A stretch of DNA of 64,000 bases from Neobacillus rhizosphaerae (GCF_937468385.1 NZ_CALBWS010000012.1:51192-115191), one strand, 5' to 3'; numbered from the stretch's first letter, positions 6,791-15,544 are shown. The notes: a model not told the origin generated them from the sequence alone. Numbers and translations: made by a program.

Positions 6791-7883
6791 AAGAGCCGTA
6801 ATCGTCGAAGCGAAACGAACGCCGATTGGCAAAAAGAATGGCATGCTGCAAACACTACAGCCCCATGAACTAGCCGCTCCTGTTCTCCGCCAGCTGGCAG
6901 TCGAAATCGAAGAAAAAGTGGCAGATGTTATCCTAGGAAATGTGACGGGACCGGGCGGAAACATCGGACGGTTATCCGCTTTAGAGGCAGGGCTGCCTCT
7001 TTCTGTACCCGGATTGATGCTCGATCGCCAATGCAGCGCCGGCCTCGAAGCGATCCGTTTGGCATGCTATTTCATTCAGGGTGGTGCGGGACTGTGCTAC
7101 ATTGCAGGCGGGGTCGAAAGTACAAGCACCTCGCCTTTTCAAAAGCGAGCCCGCTTTTCTCCAGACAGCATCGGTGATCCGGATATGCTGGAGGCAGCTG
7201 AATATGTCGCCCAAACATACGGAATCAGTAAATGGCAACAAGATGAATTTGCACTTCTTAGCTATGAACGAAGCTGGGATGCGTTTGAAAAAGGGTTATA
7301 TGCTGAAGAGATCATTCCTGTTTCTAATTGGGACAAGGATGAAGAGCTTTTTAAAAAGAGAAACATGGAAGCATTAATAAAGCGCGCAAAGCCAATTGTT
7401 TCTATAGAAAACGGCACCGTTACAGCGGCCAACAGCTGCCGCATTCATGACGCCGCCGCAGCTGCGCTGGTGATGGAGGAGGAAACTGCTCATCTTCTTG
7501 GCTTTCAGCCAGTTCTTCGCTTTGTTGACAGTGAGGTTGCCGGAGTCCATCCCTTCTATCCAGGAGCCGCACCCATTCCAGCTATCAAAGCCTTATTAGA
7601 AAGGAACGCGCTGACAATGGAAGACATTGATTTGATTGAAATCAATGAAGCCTTTGCCTCAAAAATCGTCGCCTGTGCTAGGGAACTTTCGATTCCCTAT
7701 GAAAAGCTAAACGTTAGCGGCGGTGCCTTAACTATCGGCCACCCATACGGAGCATCCGGTGCTATCCTAGTCACAAGACTTTTCTACGAAGTTCAACGGC
7801 GAAAAGAGGTAAAGTGCGTCCTCGCAGCCATCGGAAGCGGCGGAGGAATCGGCATCGCCGTCCTGTTTGAGGTAATGAGGTAA
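6786..7883 (+). CDS. yhfS: Thiolase-family acetyl-CoA acyltransferase (YhfS-like), probable ATT start
   Basis: The thiolase N-terminus (KRAVIVEAKRTPIGKK) is encoded upstream of the first ATG (6843). It begins at an ATT (6786-6788) that overlaps the yhfT stop and has AAGGTGA 6 nt before it. This gives 365 residues, close to the length I recall for YhfS. The acyl-accepting cysteine is in RQCSAGLE (about residue 83) and the catalytic histidine in GHPYGASG (about 319). The usual second cysteine motif (C-x-G-G-G) reads AIGSGGG, so the general acid/base cysteine appears absent. Translational coupling to yhfT is likely. Reaction class: acyl-CoA thiolysis or condensation, substrate unknown. Confidence 0.85.
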   Translation: MKRAVIVEAKRTPIGKKNGMLQTLQPHELAAPVLRQLAVEIEEKVADVILGNVTGPGGNIGRLSALEAGLPLSVPGLMLDRQCSAGLEAIRLACYFIQGGAGLCYIAGGVESTSTSPFQKRARFSPDSIGDPDMLEAAEYVAQTYGISKWQQDEFALLSYERSWDAFEKGLYAEEIIPVSNWDKDEELFKKRNMEALIKRAKPIVSIENGTVTAANSCRIHDAAAAALVMEEETAHLLGFQPVLRFVDSEVAGVHPFYPGAAPIPAIKALLERNALTMEDIDLIEINEAFASKIVACARELSIPYEKLNVSGGALTIGHPYGASGAILVTRLFYEVQRRKEVKCVLAAIGSGGGIGIAVLFEVMR

Positions 7884-7962
7884 TGGTGCCAGGCACCTAA
7901 AAAGCTAGAAATGAATAGAATATGAGGTTGTCCAACACTTAGGAATGAGAAGGGGATCTCCA

Positions 7963-8033
7963 CTTTTCGCTGCTGTATCCGGTTTTTGTTCCCTTACAGA
8001 ATCCACTTTTTCAGAGGATTGTTCTGAACAGAA
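7963..8033 (-). pseudogene. Fragment of a YncB-like nuclease gene linker
   Basis: Read on the minus strand, about 23 codons (SEQSSEKVDSVREQK...) match the linker of the lipoprotein nuclease at 18216-19085 (SEKVESVKEQKTDT) at both DNA and protein level. No start, nuclease domain or stop in context remains. It looks like a leftover of a second copy of that gene. Confidence 0.5.
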
Positions 8034-8066
8034 AGAGGGTGTCCCGATAGCTTTTAGACACCCTCT
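8034..8066. terminator. Terminator of the sigma-54 operon ending in rocB
   Basis: AGAGGGTGTC at 8034-8043 pairs perfectly with GACACCCTCT at 8057-8066. It lies 19 bp beyond the rocB stop and probably ends that minus-strand operon. Confidence 0.75.
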
Positions 8067-8084
8067 AATTTTGGTTTTCCAATC

Positions 8085-9788
8085 TTACCCTTTTGCAACG
8101 GTTTCGTCTGCTGCATCTTCGATCGTTTGCCTTAAATTCATCCCCAATAACCTGCAGATAATTTCATTTGTAAGATTCGGTACCATTTCGGTAGAGTACT
8201 GTATTTCCATTCGCTCGTAGCGGTTATGGGCATCGTACCCATATGGACCAATATTGATTACCGGTACATTAATCTCTCTTATTGCTTCATAATTCACGTA
8301 ATGTTTTGTACTCCAGCCTGGGTTGTTTTCACTCACTGCACGAATCCCTTCCGCGTCATCACTTAAAGCAACACAACTCATATCGCAAACATATGGGAAG
8401 TAGTTTCTAGTCACAATTGGATGCGGGTAGTGTGCCTGAACAGTTTCAACAGCGTGGTTCAGTGCTTCCAACAAATTTTGTTCCCGTTCATTTTTTCCTG
8501 TCATCTCAATACGAGGTGAATAGAGTGAGGAATAAAACAAAATGATCGCCGGACTCTTATCAATCATCCAGTTCCATTCTTCTTCCACGACCCTTGCTGC
8601 AAACATTCTCGTATCCAGCGATTTATCTAGAAGCAGCTTTGATTTAAATATTTCCATATGCTTCAAAAATGCCTCACCATGCTTTTCAACAAGAAGCTTC
8701 TGCATGTCCTCGTAAATAATAACCCTCGTTTTCCACGGCAATTCGGAATAGCGCTGTCCACTAACCTCACAATATTTTCGATGTCTCTTTTCTAGGTTAC
8801 TTAACGCATGATTAAACGCCAGTTCCGCTTGGTCCTTAAGCTTAATCAGGACATCTTTTGGCGACCAAGAATGTATAAAGAAGTTAAAATAAACATAGGC
8901 AGACAATGCTGTTTGTATCGTATATGTTGGCTTAAAATCCGTTTGCTTTAAGGAAACTGGCGGGACTGTGGTTTCTCCTAAGGATTCATCACATAAATCA
9001 GGATTGTAGCTAATCTGTCTTGTAAGCTCCGCCGCTATATAGTTCGGATCCAATCCTTCAAAGCAGGAACCTGCATGTGTTTCAGAACCCGTAATGAAGA
9101 AGGAAGGAAGGAGTTTCCCGACCGTCCCCTTATAGATATAACGGTTTTTATCCCCTTCAAACCTTGGTGCGACGAAATCGGAATTGATCAGGGCGATATA
9201 CGCCAATTGCTGCTCATCTCTCCACCGCTTTAAATCTCCTAGTGCTGATAACACACCATGAGAACTATCTTCTTCATCACACTCTGCTAACAAAACGAGA
9301 TTCCCTGATAATTCCTCAGGATACTCGGAGTAGTATTTTAGTAGAAAAAGATGACTTGCTACACCACTTTTCATATCTAAAACGCCTCGGCCAAAATGCC
9401 ACTGGCCTGAATCTAAGTGCTCCTTTACAAGGTTCGGCAAAGATTCAATAGATAGCGCTTTCATCAGCTCGTATGGACAGCATGCTTTGTCCTTTAATTT
9501 TCCGTAATCCTCAATTCCTACGGTATCAATATGCCCCATTAGAATGACTGTTTTATTACTCTTCTCCTTCGTTCCTTTCACTAATGCAAGTACATTATAC
9601 CGCTCTATTTCATCATTTTCTGTTTTCGTTTTAATAAGATAGGAAGGATTATTTTGAAAATAAGGGTAAGATTCTATGATTTTATATAAACTGTTGGCAA
9701 TATCAATCTCGCCAATTGTATTTACCACACTTTCAATTTCAACTAATTCATTCGTTAGTCTTAATACTTCTTCGCGACTGGAAAACAT
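8085..9788 (-). CDS. rocB: RocB-like M20 peptidase/deacylase
   Basis: A 567-residue M20-family metallohydrolase of RocB type, matching RocB in length. Predicted metal ligands: His86 in LMGHIDTVG, Asp138 in VLDMKSG, and the Glu172/Glu173 pair in LLAECDEEDSS. The long insertion typical of RocB follows. B. subtilis rocB belongs to a SigL (sigma-54)-dependent arginine/ornithine operon; its exact reaction is not established. Here it is the last gene of an operon with an amino acid ABC importer and a GcvP-like protein, 94 bp after the ATPase gene, also under a sigma-54 promoter. A role in hydrolysing an imported amino acid derivative or peptide is inferred. Confidence 0.87.
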   Translation of the reverse strand: MFSSREEVLRLTNELVEIESVVNTIGEIDIANSLYKIIESYPYFQNNPSYLIKTKTENDEIERYNVLALVKGTKEKSNKTVILMGHIDTVGIEDYGKLKDKACCPYELMKALSIESLPNLVKEHLDSGQWHFGRGVLDMKSGVASHLFLLKYYSEYPEELSGNLVLLAECDEEDSSHGVLSALGDLKRWRDEQQLAYIALINSDFVAPRFEGDKNRYIYKGTVGKLLPSFFITGSETHAGSCFEGLDPNYIAAELTRQISYNPDLCDESLGETTVPPVSLKQTDFKPTYTIQTALSAYVYFNFFIHSWSPKDVLIKLKDQAELAFNHALSNLEKRHRKYCEVSGQRYSELPWKTRVIIYEDMQKLLVEKHGEAFLKHMEIFKSKLLLDKSLDTRMFAARVVEEEWNWMIDKSPAIILFYSSLYSPRIEMTGKNEREQNLLEALNHAVETVQAHYPHPIVTRNYFPYVCDMSCVALSDDAEGIRAVSENNPGWSTKHYVNYEAIREINVPVINIGPYGYDAHNRYERMEIQYSTEMVPNLTNEIICRLLGMNLRQTIEDAADETVAKG

Positions 9789-9882
9789 TCTATGAATCGC
9801 TCCTTCAACAATATTTAAGAAAGGCTTTCTTTCTATTTTTTGGACTTAATTCGAATTGAAAAAGGTCTCTTACATTCTTACT

Positions 9883-10605
9883 CTATAAAACTTGTTGTAA
9901 AAATCGACGTGTCCGCTCATGCTCTGGTTTCGTAAAGAATACGGAAGGATGCCCTTCCTCAACCATTTGTCCATCTGCCAGCATGATCACACGGTCTGCG
10001 ACTTCGCGTGCAAATCCCATTTCATGTGTCACAATAACCATGGTCATTCCATCTCTTGCCAAATTCTTCATCGTCTCAAGCACTTCACCAACAAGTTCTG
10101 GATCTAATGCTGAGGTCGGTTCATCAAATAACATGACATCTGGCTCCATTGCCAGTGCTCTGGCAATCGCTACTCTTTGCTTTTGACCTCCGGATAATTG
10201 GTCGGGGTATTGATGTGCTTTATCTAGCAGCCCTACTTTTTCCAAAATCTGCATCGCCTTTTCCATTGCCTCCTGCTTGCTTACCTTCTTAACATGAACT
10301 GGTGCCTCAATCACATTTGCCAGCACTGTCATATGCGGGAATAGATTAAAATGCTGAAATACCATCCCCATATTTTCACGTACTTTGTTAAGATCCGTTT
10401 TTTGTGTGTCAATTACCTGACCGTTGATTTCGATTTCTCCGCTATTTTTAATCTCTAGAAAATTAATGCATCTTAGTAAGGTGCTCTTCCCTGAACCACT
10501 GGCCCCGATCAGTACTACTACCTCAGATTTCTTAATTTCTAATGAAATATTTTTTAAAACCTGCAATCCGTCAAACGCTTTGAATAAGTTTTTCACCTTG
10601 ATCAA
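9883..10605 (-). CDS. Amino acid ABC transporter ATP-binding protein (GlnQ/ArtM-like)
   Basis: A 240-residue ABC ATPase of the polar amino acid uptake class. Walker [10 protein letters not shown] (about residue 33), Q-loop [14 protein letters not shown], signature [15 protein letters not shown] (about 136), Walker [14 protein letters not shown], switch [12 protein letters not shown]. The C-terminus [18 protein letters not shown] is typical of GlnQ. Its 5' end overlaps the permease gene by 35 bp on the same strand, showing tight coupling. It energises the permease and binding protein that follow in the same cluster. Confidence 0.93.
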   Translation of the reverse strand: MIKVKNLFKAFDGLQVLKNISLEIKKSEVVVLIGASGSGKSTLLRCINFLEIKNSGEIEINGQVIDTQKTDLNKVRENMGMVFQHFNLFPHMTVLANVIEAPVHVKKVSKQEAMEKAMQILEKVGLLDKAHQYPDQLSGGQKQRVAIARALAMEPDVMLFDEPTSALDPELVGEVLETMKNLARDGMTMVIVTHEMGFAREVADRVIMLADGQMVEEGHPSVFFTKPEHERTRRFLQQVL

Positions 10606-11284
10606 ACCGTTTTCCTCCTTTACTCTTCCCTACGTCTAATTTCTTCTCAATTTTATGAACAATTAGTGTGAAAATAAGCACAAGGAATAGATAGTATATC
10701 CCAACTACAAAATAGGTCTCAAACGGCATATAGTTCTCAGCCTGGGCTGAGAGAGCATTGTTAAACAATTCTGTAACAGCAATGTATGCAACAAGGGAGG
10801 AGTCTTTTAATCCAATAATAAATTGGTTCCCCAATGCTGGAATTGCCCTTTTAAATGCCTGAGGAAGAATGATACGGCGCATTGAGAGAGAATATGGCAT
10901 CCCTAAGGAGCGGGCGGCTTCCATTTGTCCGCGGTCAATCGATTGAATTGCTCCCCGGAAAATTTCAGCTATATAGGCACCCGAGTGAATACCCAGAGCA
11001 AGCGCTCCTGCGGTAAAATCGCTTAACACGAACACACTTGATATGCCATAATACAAAAACATAAGCTGGACAATCAAAGGAAGCCCTCGGACGAGGAAAA
11101 TATATAAATCGGCTATCTTTTTTAGAATGGTAATGTTTGAAACTTTGAAAAAGGCAAAAATCAAACCGATAATCATAGCAATCACCAAAGAGACAGCTGT
11201 TAGCTCCACGGTAATCACGGTCGCTTTTAGAAATGCGATCCCATGGGTTTGAAAAATAGATATAATACTTTCTACAAAATTCAT
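10571..11284 (-). CDS. Amino acid ABC transporter permease
   Basis: A 237-residue HisM/GlnP-type inner membrane permease with about five helices. It carries the EAA loop of this family ([33 protein letters not shown], about residues 143-175), which contacts the ATPase. The early motif [16 protein letters not shown] (about 89-104) is also typical. It lies between the ATPase gene (overlapping) and the binding protein (46 bp upstream) on one strand. The substrate is presumably a polar amino acid or related compound used by the operon. Confidence 0.93.
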   Translation of the reverse strand: MNFVESIISIFQTHGIAFLKATVITVELTAVSLVIAMIIGLIFAFFKVSNITILKKIADLYIFLVRGLPLIVQLMFLYYGISSVFVLSDFTAGALALGIHSGAYIAEIFRGAIQSIDRGQMEAARSLGMPYSLSMRRIILPQAFKRAIPALGNQFIIGLKDSSLVAYIAVTELFNNALSAQAENYMPFETYFVVGIYYLFLVLIFTLIVHKIEKKLDVGKSKGGKRFDQGEKLIQSV

Positions 11285-11330
11285 GGTTATTGAACCCCCT
11301 TAGGAAAATCCACCTTCAAAACAGTTACTA

Positions 11331-12134
11331 TTATTTTTCTAGGAGATTTTTTCCGAACCATTTAACACTTATCTTTTCGTACGTTCCATCTTCAACCATA
11401 GACTTAATCGCTTCATTTATTTTTTTCAGAAGCACTGGATTGTCCTTATTAACTGCAATCGCAATTTTTTCTTCTTGGAGAATCCCGCCAACATCCTTAA
11501 TTTTCAGCCCCGATTCTTTCATTGCGGATATCCCAACGATTTTATCTGTGATGACTGCATCAACACGGCCAGGTCCAAGGTCTTGTAGAGCATACACATC
11601 ACTTGGATAACTTTTTATGTCTTTCGTATATTCCTCAGCAACCTTCTTATACGTACTTGCTTGAACAACACCTATTCTTTTATCCTTCAAGTCTTCTTTT
11701 GATTTCACCGTTTCATTGGATTCACCTACAAAGATTTGTGCGCCAGAAATATAGTAAGGGCTTGTAAAATCGACTTGTTTCGCACGTTCCTCGGTTGCTG
11801 TCATACTGCCGATGATTGCGTCATATTTCTTTCCTTTTAAACCTTGAATAATCGTTTCCCATGGGTTAGTCACTGGATTGGGCTCCAAGCCAATCCTTTT
11901 CGAAATTTCCTCGCCGATTTCAACATCAAACCCTACGAGTTTGCCTTGGTCTTTATAATTTAGCGGCTTAAGCAAGCCACTCATACCGAACGTTAATTTA
12001 CCCTTACTTACTAAATCCATTTTCTTGGTCTTTCCGTCTGTTTTTTCTGATCCATTAGATTTATTAGAACCACAGCCACTAAAAACAAAGAGGAACAGCA
12101 AACTAACAAGTAAAACTAAGGACATCTTCTTCAT
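11331..12134 (-). CDS. Amino acid ABC transporter substrate-binding lipoprotein
   Basis: A 267-residue SBP_bac_3 protein. The signal peptide ends in lipobox FSGC (Cys21). Family pattern: GKLTFGMSGLLKPLNYKDQG, then LVGFDVEIGEEISKRIG, GLKGKKYDAIIGSMTATEERAKQVDFTSPYY, and a C-terminal INEAIKSMVEDGTYEKISVKWFG. It is lipid-anchored outside the membrane and delivers its ligand to the adjacent permease. A 233-bp gap separates it from the upstream GcvP-like gene; I see only a weak inverted repeat (ATGAAGG/CCTTCAT) there and no gene. Confidence 0.92.
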   Translation of the reverse strand: MKKMSLVLLVSLLFLFVFSGCGSNKSNGSEKTDGKTKKMDLVSKGKLTFGMSGLLKPLNYKDQGKLVGFDVEIGEEISKRIGLEPNPVTNPWETIIQGLKGKKYDAIIGSMTATEERAKQVDFTSPYYISGAQIFVGESNETVKSKEDLKDKRIGVVQASTYKKVAEEYTKDIKSYPSDVYALQDLGPGRVDAVITDKIVGISAMKESGLKIKDVGGILQEEKIAIAVNKDNPVLLKKINEAIKSMVEDGTYEKISVKWFGKNLLEK

Positions 12135-12367
12135 TTAAATTCACCTCATATAATTAGTTATTTGTCTTAAAGAACTTTGCTTATAAAAAACTGAGTTAGG
12201 TAAAGAGTTTCGCCCAAATGTTATTTTCTGTTGCCCTTAACAATCTATCCATTCACTGGCTTTGCTTCATGGTCCACGTATCCGCATTTTACCTAGGGGT
12301 TCAATCCCATAGATCTGGTAGAAATGAAGGACTTTGATGCCTATTTGAATTTCCTTCATGGGTTAAA

Positions 12368-13609
12368 TCACCTTTCTCCGCTGCTTATAATTACACTAAG
12401 AGCTTTAATTAAAGAGGCAATATCATCTCTGGTTTGAATTTCTGTTACACTATAAAGTGCCGATTGACCAAACTCTGGAAACTCCTTTGAAAGATCCTTG
12501 CCCCCGAGAATCTTTTTCTCTAGCAATCTTTCATTAATCAATTCAATAGATAGGCCTGTTCCATTAAAGTCCACAATGAATTTTTCAAAAAAAGGTGAAC
12601 TGAATCTCGAACCTTTTACTCCGGAAATTTTATTTAATTCCATAACTGCATATTGGCAATTTTGCATTATGGTTTGTCCAATCTCGTACATTCCATTCTG
12701 ACTGAGCCATTCTGTTGGAACGGTATTGACTAAGTGGGGGGGAAACTCATTGATAAATTTCTCTTCATCCCTTACTGCAATAAATCCCACTTGACCACCA
12801 CTCTGGTTTCTGTTCATTCCAAACCGATGGAGTTCTCCACAAACAATATCTGCACCGTAACAACTGGGAGGTGCAAGTAAACCTAAAGAAATAGGATCAA
12901 CGTTTACAACAAGCAACACCTCATGTTCCTTAATGATTTCAGCTACTTCACTACCCTGCGATTCAATAAATCCTAGATAGGCGGGATTTTCAAAATAGAC
13001 AGCTGCTGTTTCATTTGATATTTTTTTCTTTAAATCTTCTAAATCTAGAAGACCCGTATCTTTGTCATAATCAACAAAAGCAAAGTCTAGTTCAGGAGAG
13101 CCATAATAGCTAATGATTTTAAATCTATCCGGTGAAACTACTTTTGCCGCAAGGATCTTCTTTCTACCGGTTATACGTGAAGCCATTCTAATCGAAAGTG
13201 CTGCTGCTTTGCCCCAATCAAACGTAGATATTTTCACCACATCCATATCTAATAGCTCAGCTATTAAACTTTGATATTCAACCAATCCCTGAAATCGCCC
13301 CTCACCACCATGAAACGTTAAGAATTTTGATCTTTGATTCCCTTCATCATAAATAGGCGGTATATTATTCTGACAGCAGACAACGTCAAAAACGTTAAAA
13401 TACTTAACAGCGTTAACATTTTTATTTAGCGGTTCCTCCATATAATCGGGTATTTCATATTCTATTTGGGGTTTCGATGGGCCCCATTCGCCTAAAGAAT
13501 GAAGTTCTTCCTGGGAGCATAACTTCAATTCGATACATGATTCAGCGCTAATTTCCATTATCATTTCATTTTCTATTTTTTGTATATCAGGACGTATCTT
13601 TTTTGTCAT
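12368..13609 (-). CDS. Orphan glycine-cleavage P-protein subunit 1-like protein (PLP fold type I)
   Basis: A 413-residue protein resembling GcvPA, the N-terminal half of glycine decarboxylase. The resemblance lies in GRFQGLVEYQSLIAELLDMD, ETAAVYFENPAYLGFIE, PPSCYGADIVCGELHRFG and GGQVGFIAVRD. Like GcvPA it lacks the PLP lysine, which lies on GcvPB; the position of that motif reads CGELHRFG. No GcvPB, H- or T-protein gene is nearby. It is the first gene after a sigma-54 promoter (AAGGAGGT 7-8 nt before ATG) and leads an operon of an amino acid importer and RocB. It may process or sense the imported compound; true glycine decarboxylation is unlikely without a partner. Confidence 0.75.
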   Translation of the reverse strand: MTKKIRPDIQKIENEMIMEISAESCIELKLCSQEELHSLGEWGPSKPQIEYEIPDYMEEPLNKNVNAVKYFNVFDVVCCQNNIPPIYDEGNQRSKFLTFHGGEGRFQGLVEYQSLIAELLDMDVVKISTFDWGKAAALSIRMASRITGRKKILAAKVVSPDRFKIISYYGSPELDFAFVDYDKDTGLLDLEDLKKKISNETAAVYFENPAYLGFIESQGSEVAEIIKEHEVLLVVNVDPISLGLLAPPSCYGADIVCGELHRFGMNRNQSGGQVGFIAVRDEEKFINEFPPHLVNTVPTEWLSQNGMYEIGQTIMQNCQYAVMELNKISGVKGSRFSSPFFEKFIVDFNGTGLSIELINERLLEKKILGGKDLSKEFPEFGQSALYSVTEIQTRDDIASLIKALSVIISSGER

Positions 13610-13665
13610 ACCAAGACCTCCTTTTTGTTGTCCATTTTCCTTTAAAGAGTTGTCATTAAACTAGG

Positions 13666-13683
13666 ATGCAAAAAACGTGCCAA
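13666..13683 (-). promoter_or_regulatory. Sigma-54 (-24/-12) promoter of the gcvPA-like/ABC/rocB operon
   Basis: On the minus strand the sequence is TTGGCACGTTTTTTGCAT, a perfect -24 (TGGCAC) and -12 (TTGC) pair with the required 10 nt between GG and GC. Transcription should start about 45 nt before the ATG at 13609. A gene for a GAFTGA-bearing activator is divergent right next to it. Confidence 0.9.
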
Positions 13684-13735
13684 CTTAAAAAGCTAGGAAA
13701 ATCAATGAACTTTATTAACGTATTCATTTCTACTT

Positions 13736-13843
13736 GCCAAAATTGACCGAATATGGACAATTTAGCAATTATTCAAAAAATGTTGTACAATTAGTAACAA
13801 GTTGTTTTTGCATAGATTTCTGACATGTGTAACAACCTTGTAG
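13736..13843. promoter_or_regulatory. Candidate upstream activator sites for the sigma-54 regulator
   Basis: Between the divergent genes lie a dyad AAATTGACC-N6-GGACAATTT (one mismatch, about 13739-13762), a TTGTACAA palindrome, and two copies of GTAACAA followed after 1-2 nt by TTGT (about 13797-13808 and 13829-13843). They lie 55-180 bp upstream of the -24 element, where enhancer-binding proteins usually bind. Which one is used is not known. Confidence 0.5.
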
Positions 13844-13916
13844 ACTTTCAACCGAGTCTTTTTTCTATTAGTGACCAAAAACTTCTATAAGTAAAAAAAC
13901 TATGGGAGGGATTATT

Positions 13917-15320
13917 TTGCCTTCAATCATGTCTATCACCAAGGTTATTCATACATTTGCAGAACTTTTAGAGATTGAAATTGCTTTTTTTAATCATGAG
14001 GGAATTTTGACTGCCACAACTGAAGAGTATATGAAGAAGAAAGGGAATCGTGTGCATCTTGCATTTTTCCAAAAACTACCTTATGAGCACCCCGTTAAAT
14101 TTGTCCATAAGCCCGGCCATATGAATATGTGTCAAGGCTGTCATTTCCAAAATAAATGTCCCTCCACAGCAGAAATTGTTCAAAATATATCAGTAAACGG
14201 AAACAATTACGGATATCTTTCATTCGTGAGTTTTACCCAAGATGGTCAAGAAAAATTAATTACCCGTCAAAAAGAGTATAACTACTGGATATTAAAATTA
14301 ACGGAAATTATTTCAAGCATCCTTCACGAAAAAGAAGGGGTGCCAAGAATGAAGAAGAAACGTGAAAAAACTGACTATATTCTTGGAAACAGTTTATCAA
14401 TGCAAAAAATAAGAGAGCTTATAAAAAATCTAAAAAACAGCACATCTTCCATCGTTATTACAGGTGAAACGGGTACAGGAAAAAGCTTATTAGCAAAGCT
14501 CATCCATGAACAGAGCATGATTCAAAAGGGAGACTTTGTTGAAATTAATTGTGCTAGTATTCCAGAATCTTTATTTGAAAGCGAATTGTTTGGTTACGAA
14601 GAAGGAGCATTTACAGGCGCAAGAAAAAGAGGAAAACCAGGATATTTCGAAATGGCAGATAGAGGAACACTTTTTTTAGATGAGATCGCAGACCTCCCTA
14701 TACATCTCCAACCAAAACTTCTAAAAGTATTGCAGGATGGTTTGGTACAGAGAATTGGTGGAACATTGCCCAAACAGATAAATGTTCGAATTATTGCTGC
14801 AGCTAATCAATCTTTAGAAAAGCTAATGGCATTAAAACAGTTCCGTTCAGACCTCTATTACAGGCTAAATGTCATTCCGCTCCATTTAACACCATTAAGG
14901 GAAAGAAAAGAGGATATCGAGGAGTTACTCTCCTTCTTATTGGAAAAATTACAAATTCGGACTGGAAAGTTCATTCAAACCTATAGTAAAGGATTTTTGA
15001 AAAGAATAAAGGAATATCATTGGCCAGGGAATATCCGCGAGTTGGAGAATGTCATAGAGTACTGCATGAGTATGGAAAAAAGTACTCAATTGACCGAATC
15101 GTCACTACCCGATTTTTTAGTAAGGGAATCGAAAACGATGGTCCATGATCCTCATAAAGAGCACGGAGGATTAAAAGAAGTGGAAAAAGCGCTCATCATT
15201 CAAAAACTCCATCTTTATGGTTATGATCATGATGGAAAAAAGCAAGTTGCTCAGGAGTTAGGTGTCAGCATGAGAACCTTGAACAGGAAAATAGATAAAT
15301 ACACCATTACCTTTCCATAG
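13917..15320 (+). CDS. Sigma-54-dependent transcriptional activator with Cys-rich sensor domain
   Basis: A 467-residue NtrC-type activator from a TTG at 13917, chosen because GGGAGGG lies 6 nt upstream; an earlier in-frame ATG at 13902 lies before that RBS. N-terminal sensor (about 1-145) holds CQGCHFQNKC (Cys72, Cys75, Cys81), which could bind metal or a redox cofactor. The AAA+ domain has Walker A GETGTGKS (about 183), the sigma-54-contacting GAFTGA (about 230), Walker B LFLDEIADL and R-finger region. A Fis-type HTH ends the protein (KKQVAQELGVSMRTLNRKID). It is divergent from the sigma-54 operon at 13666 and is its probable activator. The sensor differs from the PAS domain of RocR. Confidence 0.9.
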   Translation: MPSIMSITKVIHTFAELLEIEIAFFNHEGILTATTEEYMKKKGNRVHLAFFQKLPYEHPVKFVHKPGHMNMCQGCHFQNKCPSTAEIVQNISVNGNNYGYLSFVSFTQDGQEKLITRQKEYNYWILKLTEIISSILHEKEGVPRMKKKREKTDYILGNSLSMQKIRELIKNLKNSTSSIVITGETGTGKSLLAKLIHEQSMIQKGDFVEINCASIPESLFESELFGYEEGAFTGARKRGKPGYFEMADRGTLFLDEIADLPIHLQPKLLKVLQDGLVQRIGGTLPKQINVRIIAAANQSLEKLMALKQFRSDLYYRLNVIPLHLTPLRERKEDIEELLSFLLEKLQIRTGKFIQTYSKGFLKRIKEYHWPGNIRELENVIEYCMSMEKSTQLTESSLPDFLVRESKTMVHDPHKEHGGLKEVEKALIIQKLHLYGYDHDGKKQVAQELGVSMRTLNRKIDKYTITFP

Positions 15321-15332
15321 TTTTTCTAGTTA

Positions 15333-15497
15333 TCAACAGTCCAAGGAAAAAATATTAACTATCATTGTCACAACCTTCGAACAAAATGAAGCCCCAGAAT
15401 ACGGCAACGGGGATAACGTGTGGAAAAGATAACAAATCAGCAAGAATCCTAGTCCAACTAGCAGCCCGACTAATTGGGTCGGGTCAAAGGCTAAGAA
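15333..15497 (-). other. Hydrophobic frame, possible remnant
   Basis: A short minus-strand frame (about 54-60 codons) containing LVGLLVGLGFLLICYLFH gives one membrane segment. There is no ribosome binding site and no clear family; it may be the remnant of a transporter gene. The region 15321-15620 otherwise contains only the terminator at 15545-15583. Confidence 0.15.
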
Positions 15498-15544
15498 TAT
15501 TAAATTCATCAGCAATTGCTTACAATTGGTTCGTCCACATATAC

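Noticed and set aside
12326..12358. ATGAAGG/CCTTCAT inverted repeat after the GcvP-like gene as a terminator
   Set aside because: The stem is only 7-8 bp with a long loop and no T tract on the minus strand, so it gives no good evidence of termination.
12368..13609. Calling the GcvP-like gene a true gcvPA
   Set aside because: Length and many residues differ from GcvPA, and gcvPB, gcvT and gcvH are absent around it; the operon context is transport and hydrolysis.
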